Source of the DNA: Undaria pinnatifida
Taxonomy: Eukaryota; Sar; Phaeophyceae; Laminariales; Alariaceae
DNA: 64,000 bases
NCBI GenBank assembly: GCA_012845835.1
Contig: JABAKD010000001.1
Coordinates: 12,663,501 to 12,727,500 of the forward strand
Direction: 5' to 3'
The position numbers and the translations under genes were made by a program. Each line of letters starts with the position of its first letter. Within the stretch, counting starts at the first letter, position 1. Of the stretch, positions 33,100-45,560 are shown piece by piece. The notes below the pieces were generated by a model. It saw only the letters and a list, made by a program, of their open reading frames with translations, did not search any database and was not told the DNA's origin.

Positions 33100-35025
33100 C
33101 GTGCACTAGATAATAATAATGTGGAAAGAAGTACAGACAGATAAGTTAACACTGCGGTAGACCACACGATCAACCTATACGCAGGGTATTTCGTGCCTCC
33201 GGCCGTTTGCATGATCGCCTCACACCTCTACCAAACGCAGTAGCATATGCCTAACAAAGTAAAGTGACCCTCGCGTTCAATGGGTGACATCGCATGCCGT
33301 TCGAGACAAAAATAATGTGAAAAAGAAGTAGGGTATTTCGTACATACCGTCCGCATGATCGCCTCCCAACGTATGCCGAGCGAAGTATGACTAACGAAGT
33401 AATGTAATTCAGCGCGTGTACACTACAAGCGTTCCTTTCAAAGCATCACTCCCTTTCGTGCTCAATGGCGGTGACATTGCATGATCACATCACCTCGCCT
33501 GTTGTATTTGGCAATAATATGCATCTCATTCTTATAATTAGCGATGTAAAAAAAAATGGTGACTACATGATTGTACATATCGATTGAAATATTCTGTCTT
33601 TCGATCCATGTACAATAACAAATTATGAAGCTTTCAACACGTTGCTTACTACACCTAAAAACTGGGTTGCATACTACATGTAACATCACACCTTCTAGAA
33701 AAAAAACATTATCAGGCGGGTGATATAAAGGGATGTCTTCTTGCTACAACCGTCAGATTCGTCCCATTTATGTGTTTATAGTTTCTGCGCACATATTGAC
33801 CCCCCCCCCATCCCCCCCCGATCCTTCTTGTTCAATCGCCCCATCAAACATCAAAATCTACCAGAGTAGTAAACACTACCAGCCAGCTGATACCATCTCA
33901 TTATCCTTCTAGCCATCCATGCCGTAGCTCCAACTCATCTCCGCCCTCCTCCCCCCCCCCCGCCCCCTTTTGTTCCCCACTCAGTTCGTTCAAACGTCCC
34001 ACTTACAATCGAAATCGGCCAGAGTAATAAACACTTCTTCACACTTGATATCACGTCATTACCTTTCAAGCCATCAATGACGTAGCTTTCATTCATCCCC
34101 CGCCCCCCCCTCCAACGCCCCCTCCTTCCCCACACCCCGCACGATCGCCTGGACCCAGCACCGCGCGTATAGCAAGCCCCTACATATATATATGATTAAT
34201 ACGCGCGATCGGAGTACCACACACAATGTTGCCCATATGTGTTTCGACCGTATCCTTGATCTCATAGCTCGAGTGTATATAAGTATTAAATGTGACCTAA
34301 ACCTCGTGAAAACCCTTCACCCCGTCTTTTTTTTTTTTCCTCGCACTCTCTTGCTCAAACACCCCACCTAATATCGAAATCCGCCAGAGTAATAAACGCT
34401 TCCACGCCCTCGATATCACCTCATCATCTTTTTAGAACCGTCCATGCCGCTGCTGCAATTCCCAACCACCCCCCGCCCCCAACGCCCCCTCCTTCACCAC
34501 CACCCGTACTATCGCCTAGACCTAGCGCCAAGCGTATTATAGCGAACCCCTACATCTATGCGACCTAAATCCCTTCCCCCCCCCCGCCCCCGCCCTCCAC
34601 CACCAGAAGGATTTATAGTTTACACGCGCAAATTGAGCTGCCTCACCTGTCCCCCCCTCCCGCCCCCCTTTTGATCAAAATCAGGCCCCCACGTCCTTGA
34701 AAACTCCGCCCTCCCCTCACCGGTTGTTGGACTTACAGGATTCACTTGATAAACTGATGCATTTCTTTCCACAGCTGTCAGATTTTGTCCCCCTCAGAAA
34801 CAGGTTTTATAGTTTACGCGCACAGACTGCCTAACATCACCCTGTTGACCCTGACAGCTACACTGTAGTTGCAAGGGGAGTCGCTGACCTATTTCCTTAA
34901 TGAGGACACACAACCCGTAATACGCGCGATCGGAGTATCACACACAACTTGCGAAGATGAGTTTCGACAAATTATTCGATCTCACAGCAGGAGTGTATTT
35001 TAATTTTTATAATATTTTATCGTTC
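33100..35025. repeat. Second copy of the long-TIR element body and right end
   Basis: Parallels 28500-31820 in order: the ATAATAATGTG block, CATGATCGCCTC, TTGCATACTACATGTAACATC, ~220-bp repeats at 33985 and 34352, and the inverted TIR core at about 34710-35020 ending AGGAGTGTATTTTAATTTTT. It lacks the LINE insertion and the outermost CATATATGCC end. A tandem duplication of part of it occurs at 33110-33400. Confidence 0.8.
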
Positions 35026-35985
35026 TATCAGTGTGAAAAGTGACGGAACATAAGAAGGGTAGGGCAGTCGAGACAAAACAACACGAAGACGAGGAAGAAG
35101 ATACCGACATAAGGCCGGTGGGCAGGGAAAATAAGGTATCAAACAAGAAGAAAAAAGAAGAAGAAAAAAAGGACGACAGGAAGTCATTGCTGTCGCTTTC
35201 GCGCTGCCCCCATTGAATTAAAAAAAAAAACAGCAACTACGACGCGCTGTGGAGGATTCGTTGCCACTATAGACGAAGAATGCTACGATAGAGGTAGCAC
35301 TTTTCGTCGGAAATGGATTTTGAATGACAGGGCTTCTTAACGCAAGATCGTCGGAAATTGGCCACTTTGTTCGCATGGCTCTCGTTGTGTACCTGGGTCA
35401 TGGGAGTCTTCATCCGGTACAAAGCAGCTCTATTTTTCTCGAAAATCAGTTTTCCGGAGAGATCTTGAGCTCCCAAACTGCGAAACCTCAGAAAAAAAGT
35501 GGTGCACCTCTATCGCAGCACGCATCTGTACCTCTATCGTAGCACACGCTCAACTTAACTATTGGTAGTCGCACTGTTACCTTGCCACACGGTCTGCCAC
35601 TTCGTTTTGGCATTCATCTACCCCTATATCAGTGTAGGGCTACACCAATTTCAATACTGAAAGTAGCATCAACTTTACCGCAGCAGTATTCAACATTCCC
35701 CAATATACATGTGTATCACGGAAGAAGCGCACATGTCCTGCAGATACGTTGGGTTGATGTTGACAACCACCCGTGTCTCGAGAATCTCCATGTCCGTGAA
35801 AAGGATTGTCGCCCTTTTGGGCAATACCCTTGGGCGGTGTACGCCTTTGTACTAGTTGCCCTGATACGTAGGCATATACAAACTTGACTGCTACTGTTAT
35901 ATGTGGAGGTCTATGCAATCTCTGGGTCTGAACAAATCACAAAACACCCATAATACTCGTATCGAGTGTTAAAACAAAACCCGAT
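35026..35985. other. No recognisable feature
   Basis: Nothing supported. Purine-rich stretch at 35080-35180. Confidence 0.35.
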
Positions 35986-36370
35986 GAAATTTGTTATCAT
36001 CCCTAACCCTGACACCGACTGTATCTAGACCCAAAACTGAACGTGTTTCGGTCGCAAACCTGGTCTGCCTAGATCTTTTACACCCGGAACTGGTGTTTCT
36101 GTGGGCTTCCACACTTTCGGGTATCGTTTTGAGGTCGTCCTCTACCCGAAAGGGGGGTCACTTTCGGATGAACTGGAAATGGCGTCCGGGTTTGGTTTTC
36201 AATTTGTCATGGGAGGCATCAAGCTCGGTAACAAGCCAAATTGCAGTAAGCATAGTTGTGCTATTGTTCTAGCTAGTCTTGCAAGACGCAAGACTAGCAT
36301 CAGGGACATCTATATTTTGAGCAAGCAACACGTATCCTAGGTGTGCTCGTGGTGCTGCTGCTGTGTCCCG

Positions 36371-36989
36371 CTATTGATATGGCATTGCCCTCGATAGTCC
36401 CCGTTTTCCCTTTTCTGTTCCGCTAGGTTCCATTGCGCACGAGTAAAATCTGCGGAAATCGATAGGCCTCGCTTCCTTCGATCCCGACATTCGCTGGGGT
36501 TTTCTTTAGTCCGTTTCTCCCGTCTACCGTTCTACGTTTGTGGTTTTCTCTGCTTCATTCCGAATTTTTCCTCCGCTTAGCCTCGTAGGAAGGTGTGGGA
36601 GTTGATTTCGAAGAGCCGCCTCATCTTCGAGTCGTGTTTCCAGATCGTGGAACCGGCGCTTCTTCGAATCTTCCAATTTTTCGCATCTACGGCTCATTCA
36701 TGCGGGTGGGCTATTGTCATGTTATTTTCTGGGATCCTTACCAGGCATGAGGCATAGGATCCGGAAACGACAATTAACATGCATGTGTGTATAAGAAAAG
36801 GGGAGGTGGTGCCTTTTCCCCTAGGACTAGCAACGCGTTTAACTTTCAGAAATGTGCGTGGCTTGTGGGACTAATGATGCAAGAGCTTATACAATACAAG
36901 TGAGTGACCAACCTGGAACCTACTTAGTAGATAGACCTGCAAATGGGCGGCCTCTGCCTGTAAGAGGCCCTAATCGTTTAATAATGCTA
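36371..36989. other. No recognisable feature between repeat copy and LINE end
   Basis: Lies inside the interruption of the ~0.8-kb repeat but outside the sequence shared by the LINE copies. Origin unknown. Confidence 0.35.
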
Positions 36990-39900
36990 TTGTTCTCACA
37001 TTAACGCGCATAATGAAGTCTGTGGTCACAGGACAGGCTCCAGTCACTCTGGAGCTGAGGAATACCCCAGGGAAAAAACAAACCAAATGCGGCACACGCA
37101 TATACCACAGCCGACGCAATTCATACGTCCACCAGAAACATATAAAAGTGAAATCGGGAGTCAGCCTACGACGTGCCAGGTCCATACTACTGTTGCATAC
37201 GTCGCACTACTCGCGCCTGGAAAAACGGACTATACCGCTCGCCACCTACCACGTATGTATTGCACGTAGTACCTATCACTACGCATACGCACGACAGACG
37301 TAAGTCTATTGAAAATAAGAACAAAGAAAGAAAATAAGATAAAGGAAAGACAAGAAAAGACAAGAAAGCAAAAAACAAAAAGGAAAGGAAAGGAAAGAAA
37401 AGACAAGAAAAGCAAGAAAAGCAAGAAAAAACAAGACAAGAAGAGGAAGCAAGGAAAGGAAAGAGAAAAAAACGTTATACTAGCAGACCCTAGAAACTGA
37501 CTGAAGACGGCATTGGGCTTATAGAAGATATCAAGTGCATCATCAACTGCGCTGGGGAGAGAACGCAACATGGCGAAGAAGTCAGGGCGGTCTTGTGCTA
37601 TTTTGTGACGGCCATTGGAAGGCCCACAAATTTCAAGACGATGATGGCCGAACCCAGACTTCAGTCTCTTGGGCATGACGCCCGCCCTTCCCTCCCCTCC
37701 TTCTTCCCCCCTCCCCCCTCCCCCTCCCCCTCTTCCCCCCGTCCCTTTCTTCCCCTCCCCCCAACCCCCCTCCCCCCACCCCCCGGCCGCTTTGAAATGC
37801 CGACGGTGGATGGCGCTGCCGCAGCCTGTGCGCGTCGCTTTGCAGCTTTGCGTCTCTCCGTTTCATGCCAATTCCGCATGAACAACTCGGCTCCCTCCTT
37901 CAATCGTCGAAACCATCTGCCGGCCTTCTGAGCAGCCTTTCGCCACCCTTCGAATTTCATTCCAAAGACCGACACATCCTCCTTCAGATGAGCCATCCAG
38001 TCCTTCTCTTGCCCCCCTGAGTAGCCCTTTCCCCCAATAAGCTCCCCAAGCATCACCCTCTCTGTGGCAGACGCTCCTCCCCATACATACGTGCTACGAA
38101 TCCCGCAAACAAAATCTTCCGCTTGCGCACCATCGCCTTTACGATCTCGGAAGCTGTTTTGGCTAGCGCGTCGGCGTACGATAGTTTGGTCGTCGCGCTT
38201 ACGTTTCCGCCATCCGGGGCATCGGAGGAGCATGGAGCGGTGAACCCGTCGTCGCCTGTCATAGCCAGGCTTTTTCGGACTCCACGTCATGCAACCGTAC
38301 AGCAGTGTCTCGACCACCTCAACTTTCAGGAACCGCACCTTCAAACGTAAGAGCACACTCGGGTGACCATATATTTCCATCTTGTACCGCTGGAAGCACG
38401 CTGAGGCCCTCTGAAGACGCCGCGTCATTCCAATGCTAAGGTCTCTATCTGCGGTGATAGCCCCGCCCAAATACGTAAACTCGATGGTTTGTTTGTTTAT
38501 CTGGCCGGCTGCATTGATTGTGAACGACACCTTCCGCCCGTCTTTGGTTTGCAGGCACACAATCTCTGTTTTCGCCTCGGAGACCGTATGCCCGAAAGAC
38601 GAGTACGCAGTCACGATCACCGTCATCATCCTCTCCAGCCCTTCTGATGATCGCGATACGGTGCCCGCATCGTCCGCGTACAGCATACCCCACAATCTCT
38701 GCACCTCCCCCCCCTCCTTCCCCCTCCGCCCGTCGACTTGCCTGTGCGTGAGGTACCTCTCTTCTCGCTTCCTCCCTTCTTTGGAGCTGCACCATGTTGT
38801 CTGTGATAGATGCATCAGCAAGGAAGCGTTTCTCGGCCACACGCAGTACCGCCGTGAAAACCATGTTGAACAGCAGTGGCTCGAGCACGCATCCTTGCCT
38901 GAGAACTTGCCCCACGTCCAACCTTTCCGAGCACTCTCCCTGATCCAACTGCAAGCATGCTTGCATTCCGTCGTGGAATTGGCGGATGACGGCGAGCATT
39001 CTCGGTGGCACGCCAAAACAAGCAAGGACATCCCACAAAAGGGTTAGGTCGACGGAGTCATACGCTTTGGTGAGGTCGATAAAGCACAAGCACTAAGGGG
39101 TGTCATTCCTACCCAGTTCCGGCAGTCGTCATACTACGAATATCATGTTCACCGCCGAGCGTTGGGATCTGAACCCACATTGTTCCTCGGGCAGAATGTT
39201 CTCGCGTTCGCAATAGTCACTCAGGCTACCCGCGATGACTTTGAGGAGTACTTTGCCGGCGTGAGCCAAGAGGGAGATGCCACGATAATTGCCACACTCA
39301 ATCCGATATTTCTTCTTGTGAAGCACATTAATCGTTGCATGTCTCCATTGTTGCGGCACGCCACCTTCCCTCCACACAGCGACGATGATATCGTGGAGTT
39401 TTCCGAGAGTGTTCAATTTTCCTTCGTCGGCCAAACCCTTCAAGAGCTCGGCCGTGAGACCATCAGGCTCTACCGTCTTTCGGTTCGCCAACGCACGGTG
39501 GTCTGTACGGCGGCCACGGCGTAAAGCTCGTCCACAATGCTCGGGTCAAGGGTCGGCGACTTGGTGTAGCAGCTGGTGAGCCACCTCGCTCACCGCTCAC
39601 GGATGAGGGCATTATCCCGCAGCAATCGACCTTCGTCGTCTTTGATGTACTGCGAGGTAAACGTCCTCTTCCCTTCCACATACGTCCCCTTGAGGTGATT
39701 GTAGAAGCCGAATTGATCACCTTCTCGGATACGCCCTTCGAGTTGGCTAACGTAATCTTCGAAGAACCTCTGTACAACTTCCGCCCGCGTGTGTGTCAGC
39801 TGTTTGGTGATCGCCTTTAACGCTCGCCGTTGACCACGAACGGACGGAGCAGAACGGACCCGTTTCCTCCAGCCTTCCCCCCCCTGCCATCGTGCGTTCA

Positions 39901-40430
39901 ACTCCGGTTTCGGCTCCTCGGTCGCACACCAGCCCATTGGTACTTGCTTGCGACAAATAGAGGGCGCTATGTCTGCCGCATTCGGCCATGTCATCAACGC
40001 TTCCGGCATTAGTACCGGGTATCGGGGAGGCAGGCTTGGCTGCTATCGCGCTTTGGAAATTCATCCGGAGATGCGGGTCCGCCATTGATCATGGTAGATC
40101 AATAGCTCGCCGGGTTTTGATGACTCTTTGGACGATTTCGGGATGCGGCCCAAAAGGCGAATATTTCCGATTACGAGGTTGTGGTCCGAATCAGCGTTCT
40201 ACCTGGGTGGGGTCTGCAAAGTGACTTTACGTACCAATCGTCTATCCACTTGCCGTGTCAGTATCTAGTCAAGCCTGTACTAGGTCTTTCCTAGGTTAGG
40301 ACTCTGAAACGTGTACGATATACCACGAGCAGGTGTAGCATAGTACGTGTTGAGGAGGGCGAGTTTGTCATGAGTTGTGTAGATCAATAGTCGCCCTCCG
40401 TTGTCGATCAGCTCGTAATATTCTCCACCG
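36990..40430 (-). mobile_element. RTE-like LINE, copy 1, 5' truncated
   Basis: Colinear with 52220-55980. In sense (minus) order: endonuclease tail, linker, reverse transcriptase, C-terminal domain, a glycine-rich end, then a 3' region with polypyrimidine tract and a conserved terminal ~350 bp. The 5' end stops inside the endonuclease at about 40430. Confidence 0.88.
37661..40430 (-). pseudogene. LINE endonuclease-reverse transcriptase, copy 1
   Basis: Fragments in sense order: DKLALLNTYYATPARG (endonuclease tail, about 40300-40400); linker with [20 protein letters not shown] (39590-40009); RT fingers [10 protein letters not shown] and [19 protein letters not shown] (39129-39491); [13 protein letters not shown] and [11 protein letters not shown] (38445-39089); the catalytic box [10 protein letters not shown] and the segment [13 protein letters not shown] in the last long frame to 37661. 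RTE-clade LINEs make one such protein, which nicks DNA and copies the RNA at the nick. At least three frame changes and internal stops make this copy inactive. Confidence 0.85.
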
Positions 40431-41830
40431 GCGCACGCATCGGGCCTCACCACGAGCCTAAGGAAGTTCGAATGGATAGTGATGGCGTCGACTACGAGTG
40501 TCTCGCCACTCTCCTCGCAGTCGCGATTGCGGCATTTGTCAAACACAAGACACACATTACCCCTACTTGTCGAGACCGAGGACAGCCACCATCTGCGCCA
40601 TGTCGTTGCTGATGCACGAGATCGACGGAAGCGAGAAGGGAGACAACCTTCGTCGCGTAAAGCGCACACGGCGTGTTTTTCTTCGCCCCACCTACAAAGC
40701 TTCATGTGCGTGTGCATTAAGATATTCTGGTGCGGCGAACTCGTGCGGGTACGTGGTCGAGCGATCGCCGTTGTTGCTAATTTTTAGCGAGAACTTTGTT
40801 CAAAAATCAATCTGTAAATTCAGGGTTCAGTATAATAAGGGTTGTCGATCCGATTCTGCCCGTCTAATTCTCCGACCCGAAAAAAAACTCCATTACGTTT
40901 TCGGATTCGGGTACGCTATTATGAGATATGACCTAAATGTTATGTTCTTCTCGAATCGGGTTTCTAGATCTATGATTTGTGTAGGAACAACTTACAAGCT
41001 TTACGTTATCTTGTATAAAAACCGATGCTACCGTAAATTGCCGTGAATGGACGTATTCGGGTCTCAAAACCGGTTCGCCTCTCTTATAGACCCGGGACCC
41101 TGGCGACGTTTGGGCATTCAATTTTCGATATCGTTTTCCGCTCGGCCTCCGCCCGAAAGAGGGGGTCCCTCTTAGGATGAAACCTCCATCCGAAAATGGC
41201 ACTCCGATTTGGTTTTCAACATGTCATGGGAGTCAACATGCGTGGAAACGAGATGAAAACAGTAGTAGCAGTACTGCAGTGATAGACACCGGACACGTAC
41301 CGGACGCATCTATCGGCTGTGAGCAAGCAACACATGTCATAGGCGTACTCGTGCTGCTGTTGCTGTGTCCCGCTACCGACTGGTACACACCGCGGGCATC
41401 ACCACGACCCGATGGGATCGGATAGTGATGGTGACGACTACGAGAGCCCTGACACTCTCCTTGCAGTCGCTATTGCAGAATTCGCCGCACACAAAACATA
41501 CACTACTCGTTGTCGTCGAGGATGAGGACAGCACCGCTGTGTGGAACATGTCGTTGTTGGTGCACGAGATCGAAGGGAGCGAAAGGGAAATCATTTTTCG
41601 TCGGGTGAAGCGCACATGGCGTGTTCTCCCTTGTCGCATCTACAAAGTTTATCTTCGTGCGAGCTGAGATTCTCTTGGTGCGGCGAACTCGTGCGAGTAT
41701 GTCGTCGAGCGATTGCCGTGTTGTTCGTTATGAATCGCGAGGACTTTGTTCAAATATCGACCTGTAAATTCCGGTTTCATTATAGGGGTTGTCAATCCGA
41801 GTCTGCCCATCTGATTCTCTAACCTGAAAA

Positions 41831-42081
41831 TCCCTCTCATTTTTGATATTTGGAAAAGCGATTGTACAATATGGCCTTACTCTGTTTCGTCCAGTGATTA
41901 ACCTTATGTTATTCTTGTTAGACGATTGTCTGTTACTGCTGAGTCATTGTTGCGGTACTTGAAAAAGGTTGACTGGGTTGGCGAGTAGCCCCCACCCAGA
42001 CACCTGGTAGTTGAGTGGTGCAGATGTCTGATAGGCCCTTTATATTTCTCCCTGCCCCCAGCAGGTGTTCTTCACTCACTC
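41831..42081. other. Upstream region of the membrane-protein gene
   Basis: No TATA box or other promoter element stands out. A CCCCCAGCAG followed by GTGTTCTTCACTCACTC lies just before the ATG and could be a 3' splice site, in which case an upstream exon exists. Confidence 0.3.
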
Positions 42082-44628
42082 ATGGACGCTTTCAACTCAA
42101 TCAAGATGGGTTACAGGTGTAATGCCTGGTTGTTGCAATCGGATGTACCCTCAGCGCATACTAGCGTGTTTTCTAAGGGCACCAGCGACGTCCAAGGCCA
42201 GCAATGGATTATCAATGCGACAACAGGCTCACGTAGAGAAGATGTTAAGGATGGGTCGGCAGTTGTCTTAGACGGCGGCCCAAGATGGGCTTTGTCCACT
42301 AGTATTGGGTTTCTAACTGGTGGGGTATGGTGGACAGTTATATATGCAGCTGTGTTCACCCTGGCGAACGTTACCATGCACGTAACCAGTGAACGACCAC
42401 TTTGGAAGATTGACGGTGAGGTGGCCGGGATCATTGCGTACACGATACTAGCGGCCGCCATCACGATGGCGACAGCTACAGGCGCATGTTTCGCGTCGGA
42501 GTGGAGATGTCTCGCCTCGAGTCTGTTCGTCGAGGTATTTCTGTGCTTGTGTGTGGTAGTGAGCCCAGGTGCCATTTACAACTGTGTTGACCCTTTTATA
42601 GCAGACTTTTCAGGCTTGTCGTCATTGGCAGGCGCATGCCGCTGGGGCGCCCCGGCTCTAATATGGACGACCGCGGCCAAGATAAGGGAAAGGGCAAAAG
42701 AAGCTGTAAAGATTAAATTGGCCGGATTGTGGTGTACTCACCCGATGAGAGCGAAATCAACGTCTCTACCAATTGAGAGTCTATGGGATGACTGGTCAGT
42801 CGACGTCATGGAATGCGCCAGGAGAGTGGGGGGCTACAGCATGTTGGGATTTTCAGTTTCTGATTTAGCTGTACTCTCTGCCAGCTCGCCGAGCCCAGCT
42901 GCACAAGCAGAAATCAAAAAGCTTCTTTGCGATTTACGTGAGGATAAAGACCCAGCTGAACCTTGGATTATGCAGTCGGCGGCGTTCTTGGCCGGGTATA
43001 ATGACAGGCTTAGGATGTTGGGTCCAGAAAATAATTGTGATGTCATCCCTTTACCAGAAATTGAGAGGGTGATCAAGCTTTTAATTTCGGGAGTTCATCC
43101 CGAGGTCGACTCCTACAAGAATAGAATTAGGAATTCCGCCGAAAATACTAACTACGTGGTCAGCAAAGCACGTGACAACGAGCGATGGTTCTTTGCAGGA
43201 GCACTACTCGCAGATTCAGACCGAAGAGCGGGAAGTGTAGATGTGGTAGGAAAATTCGGCTCCCGCCTAGCGGTCGCAGTGGCGGTATTGGTGGAAGGCA
43301 CGGATCCGCTGGCGAGACTTGCTTGCTATGCAGAATGGCAGGGGCCACAGTCCACTGTGAAGCTGCTTAGCTCGGCCATATCGTCCAGCACGAAGGCCCT
43401 GGTGTTAGAACTAGCTGCTTCTGCTCAGGTGAAGATTGAGGGGAATGCTGATCTATTAATTGGATCGAGAGGATTAGCTTATGCGACGGGCGTTTCTAAA
43501 AGCTTGGCATACTCTCCTGATGAACTAGCCGCTGCTGCGCACCTTGACGAGACGATCGTCATATCCGACAACACGTTCTCATCAGGCTCACCGAAAGAGA
43601 TTTTCGATTCGTTGTGGGGGGGATCAGGGAGTGTAGAGAGGAGGGTGGATGTAAGCGACATGATATCTCAAGCGGCTTTGGACTCTGGGTCTGGTATGAG
43701 TGCGCTCCTTGGATGGATGTGCCATTTAGCGTTCACGCTCGCCATGCTGACAGTCCACCTTTCAGGAAACAACTGTGGAGGGCTTGTAGTCCTTTCGCTC
43801 GTGGCCATCCCGGTAACCAATGGGATAGCGTCGGTTCACATGGACGATCATTACCATATGATATACGTAGGTTTTGCCTTGAGACCCAAGCTACGGTAGG
43901 GGGGTCCCCTTTTGGGCCTATTATTTCAGTGGCTAGCGGTCACTCGCGCGAGTAACCCCTTTGTTCCTATGCAATCTTACGTTTTCTTTACGTTTTACAT
44001 TGACGAAATCAATCCGCAATGCAAAGGTGATCTAAGCTGCGCCAAACCAAGTTCCTAAACCATCTTCATCCGTACGGTACAGAGCTACTCGTGCGAGTGG
44101 CTCAAACACACCAGTGAAAATGGGGGTACCCCCCCTACCGTAGCCTTGGTCTTGAACTACGCGCGTTTTATCAGTCGTCGGGTTTCCCTTTCACCGCGCG
44201 GTCAAGCGACTATAGACAAGGCCAAGCACCTGCGAGATATCGTGTTCCTGTTTGTCAACATTCTGCCTGTTTTTGCCGGCTTTGTAGTTAGCAGACGTAA
44301 CTGGTGGCTTGCTTTTACCCCCTGCGCTCTGGCTAACATACCAGGCTTGCTTCAAACCTTTTGTTACGGCTGGGAATCCCCGTTCAAGTACGAGTGGTGG
44401 TCATGGCATGTACCGAACAGGTGGTTCCCAGGGCATGGTTACCTGGAAGTTGAGGAGCTGAGGAAAAGGGTAGGAAGAAACGTCCTGTGGGTAAATAAAG
44501 CTACACGTAGCAATGCCATGATAGTGAAGCGAGTCCAACCATCAGATATGTCGCTGCCAGACCAAATATGGCAACGCTTTGCGGTGATTGGTGGTCGAAG
44601 TTGGCCCATGGGTGCGACAACACCCTAA
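42082..44628 (+). CDS. Unrecognised multi-pass membrane protein, interrupted by a MITE
   Basis: ATG 42082 opens a frame of 605 codons that ends at a TAG inside a MITE (43883-44151). The same frame resumes after it and runs to 44628. Removing the MITE and one target-site copy joins ...IYVGFAL to NYARFISRRV without a shift, giving about 757 residues. Hydrophobic segments lie at about residues 70-98, 112-138, 145-170, 547-565 and 568-590, with two more in the C-terminal part (VFLFVNILPVFAGFVV and the WWLAFTPCALANI region). A ~370-residue polar region with helical, charged character separates the two sets. I do not recognise the family. It is the only long frame here with no transposon motif and balanced composition, so it is the best host-gene candidate. 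Either the allele is broken or the MITE is spliced out. Confidence 0.6.
43883..44151. mobile_element. MITE, copy 2, inside the membrane-protein gene
   Basis: About 269 bp, flanked by TTGA (43879-43882 and 44152-44155), or CTTGA if one base is shared with the end. Inverted ends are GACCCAAGCTACGGTAGGG and, inverse, GACCAAGGCTACGGTAGGG. Homologous to 23584-23843 throughout. Insert plus duplication is 273 bp, exactly 91 codons. Each end contains a GT (ACG|GTAGGG) or AG (CCGTAG) in splice-like context. Confidence 0.9.
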
Positions 44629-44879
44629 CGTCAAATGCGCGATACTCGTGTTGCTATCGACAGCACTGATGACGGTGAGGAGCGTGATTCGTGTCAGTGT
44701 AATCTGTATGAGGTCTGATCGAGAGACGCTTGGACAACGTAGCTTGTCGGCAGGTTCGCGGGACTCAAGAGACAATTTTATGTGCAAGAGGGGTGTTCTC
44801 GCGGGTGTTTTCAATACACCAACAGAACTGGTGGGGCATGGTAGTGCCCGTCGTATTTGTAGTGTTTTGTGATGTCCTT

Positions 44880-45560
44880 TCGTCCTTCGTCCCCGGGTTG
44901 TTGAAGTTGTACTGCTGATGTATGGAGGGGAGGGATGACTCGGGAGTGGACATTACCTTTCCCGGATGCGGCGAGACCTCGACGTTGCCCCGAGAGGCAA
45001 CTCTCAAAACGCGCTGGCTCTATGAGCTCCGGCCAATCAGCAATTAGTGGATAGGGGTAGGGTTTCCACGCCGTGCGGGACGGTATCGACCCGGGGTATC
45101 ACTGTTTACACGTCACCGGGTTGTTGGGGTCGTAGATGTATTAAATGATTTTTGGCCCGGGAGTTGTACGGTACCCTCCCTGGGTGCGGCGGGGCTTCAC
45201 CGTTGTCCCGAGGGGCAACTGTTGCAGCTCGCTAGCTCTATGAGTTCTAGTCAATCAGTGGGTGGGAGTGGGGTTTCCACAAAGTACATGGCGGTATCGA
45301 TCAGGAAGGCAACTGTTTTCGTCCCCGGGTTGTTGGAGTTCCATATATATGGAGGAATTTCCGAGAAAGGGATATTTTCCTCCCGGGTGCAGAGAGACCT
45401 CGACGTTGGCCCGAGGGCTAACTTCCGCCGTGCGTTGGCTGCATAAGCTTCAGGGGAACAGCAACCAGCCGATGGGGGTGGAGTTCCCGCGCCGTGCGCG
45501 GCGATATCGACCCGGGGGTCACTGTTTTCGTGCCCGGGTTGTTGGAGTTGTTTTAGAGGT
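44880..45560. repeat. ~210-bp satellite, four units
   Basis: CCGGGTTGTTGRAGT recurs at 44893, 45116, 45325 and 45534 (spacings 223, 209, 209). Units also share GACCTCGACGTTG-like and GGTATCGACCCGG blocks. Confidence 0.85.

Larger units (their letters stand above)
35990..41830 (+). repeat. Two direct copies of a ~0.8-kb repeat, first copy split
   Basis: Copy 1 is 35990-36370 plus about 40435-40900; copy 2 is continuous at about 41040-41830. Shared blocks include TTTGGTTTTCAAYWTGTCATG, GCTGTGTCCCGCTA, GATAGTGATGG, CACGAGATCGAMGGRAGCGA and GGTGCGGCGAACTCGTGCG. The ~4-kb interruption in copy 1 contains a LINE. One frame after GATAGTGATGG reads MSLLVHEIEGSERE then FRRVKRT, reminiscent of the N-terminus of Harbinger-type transposases, but that is a weak guess. 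Confidence 0.75.
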
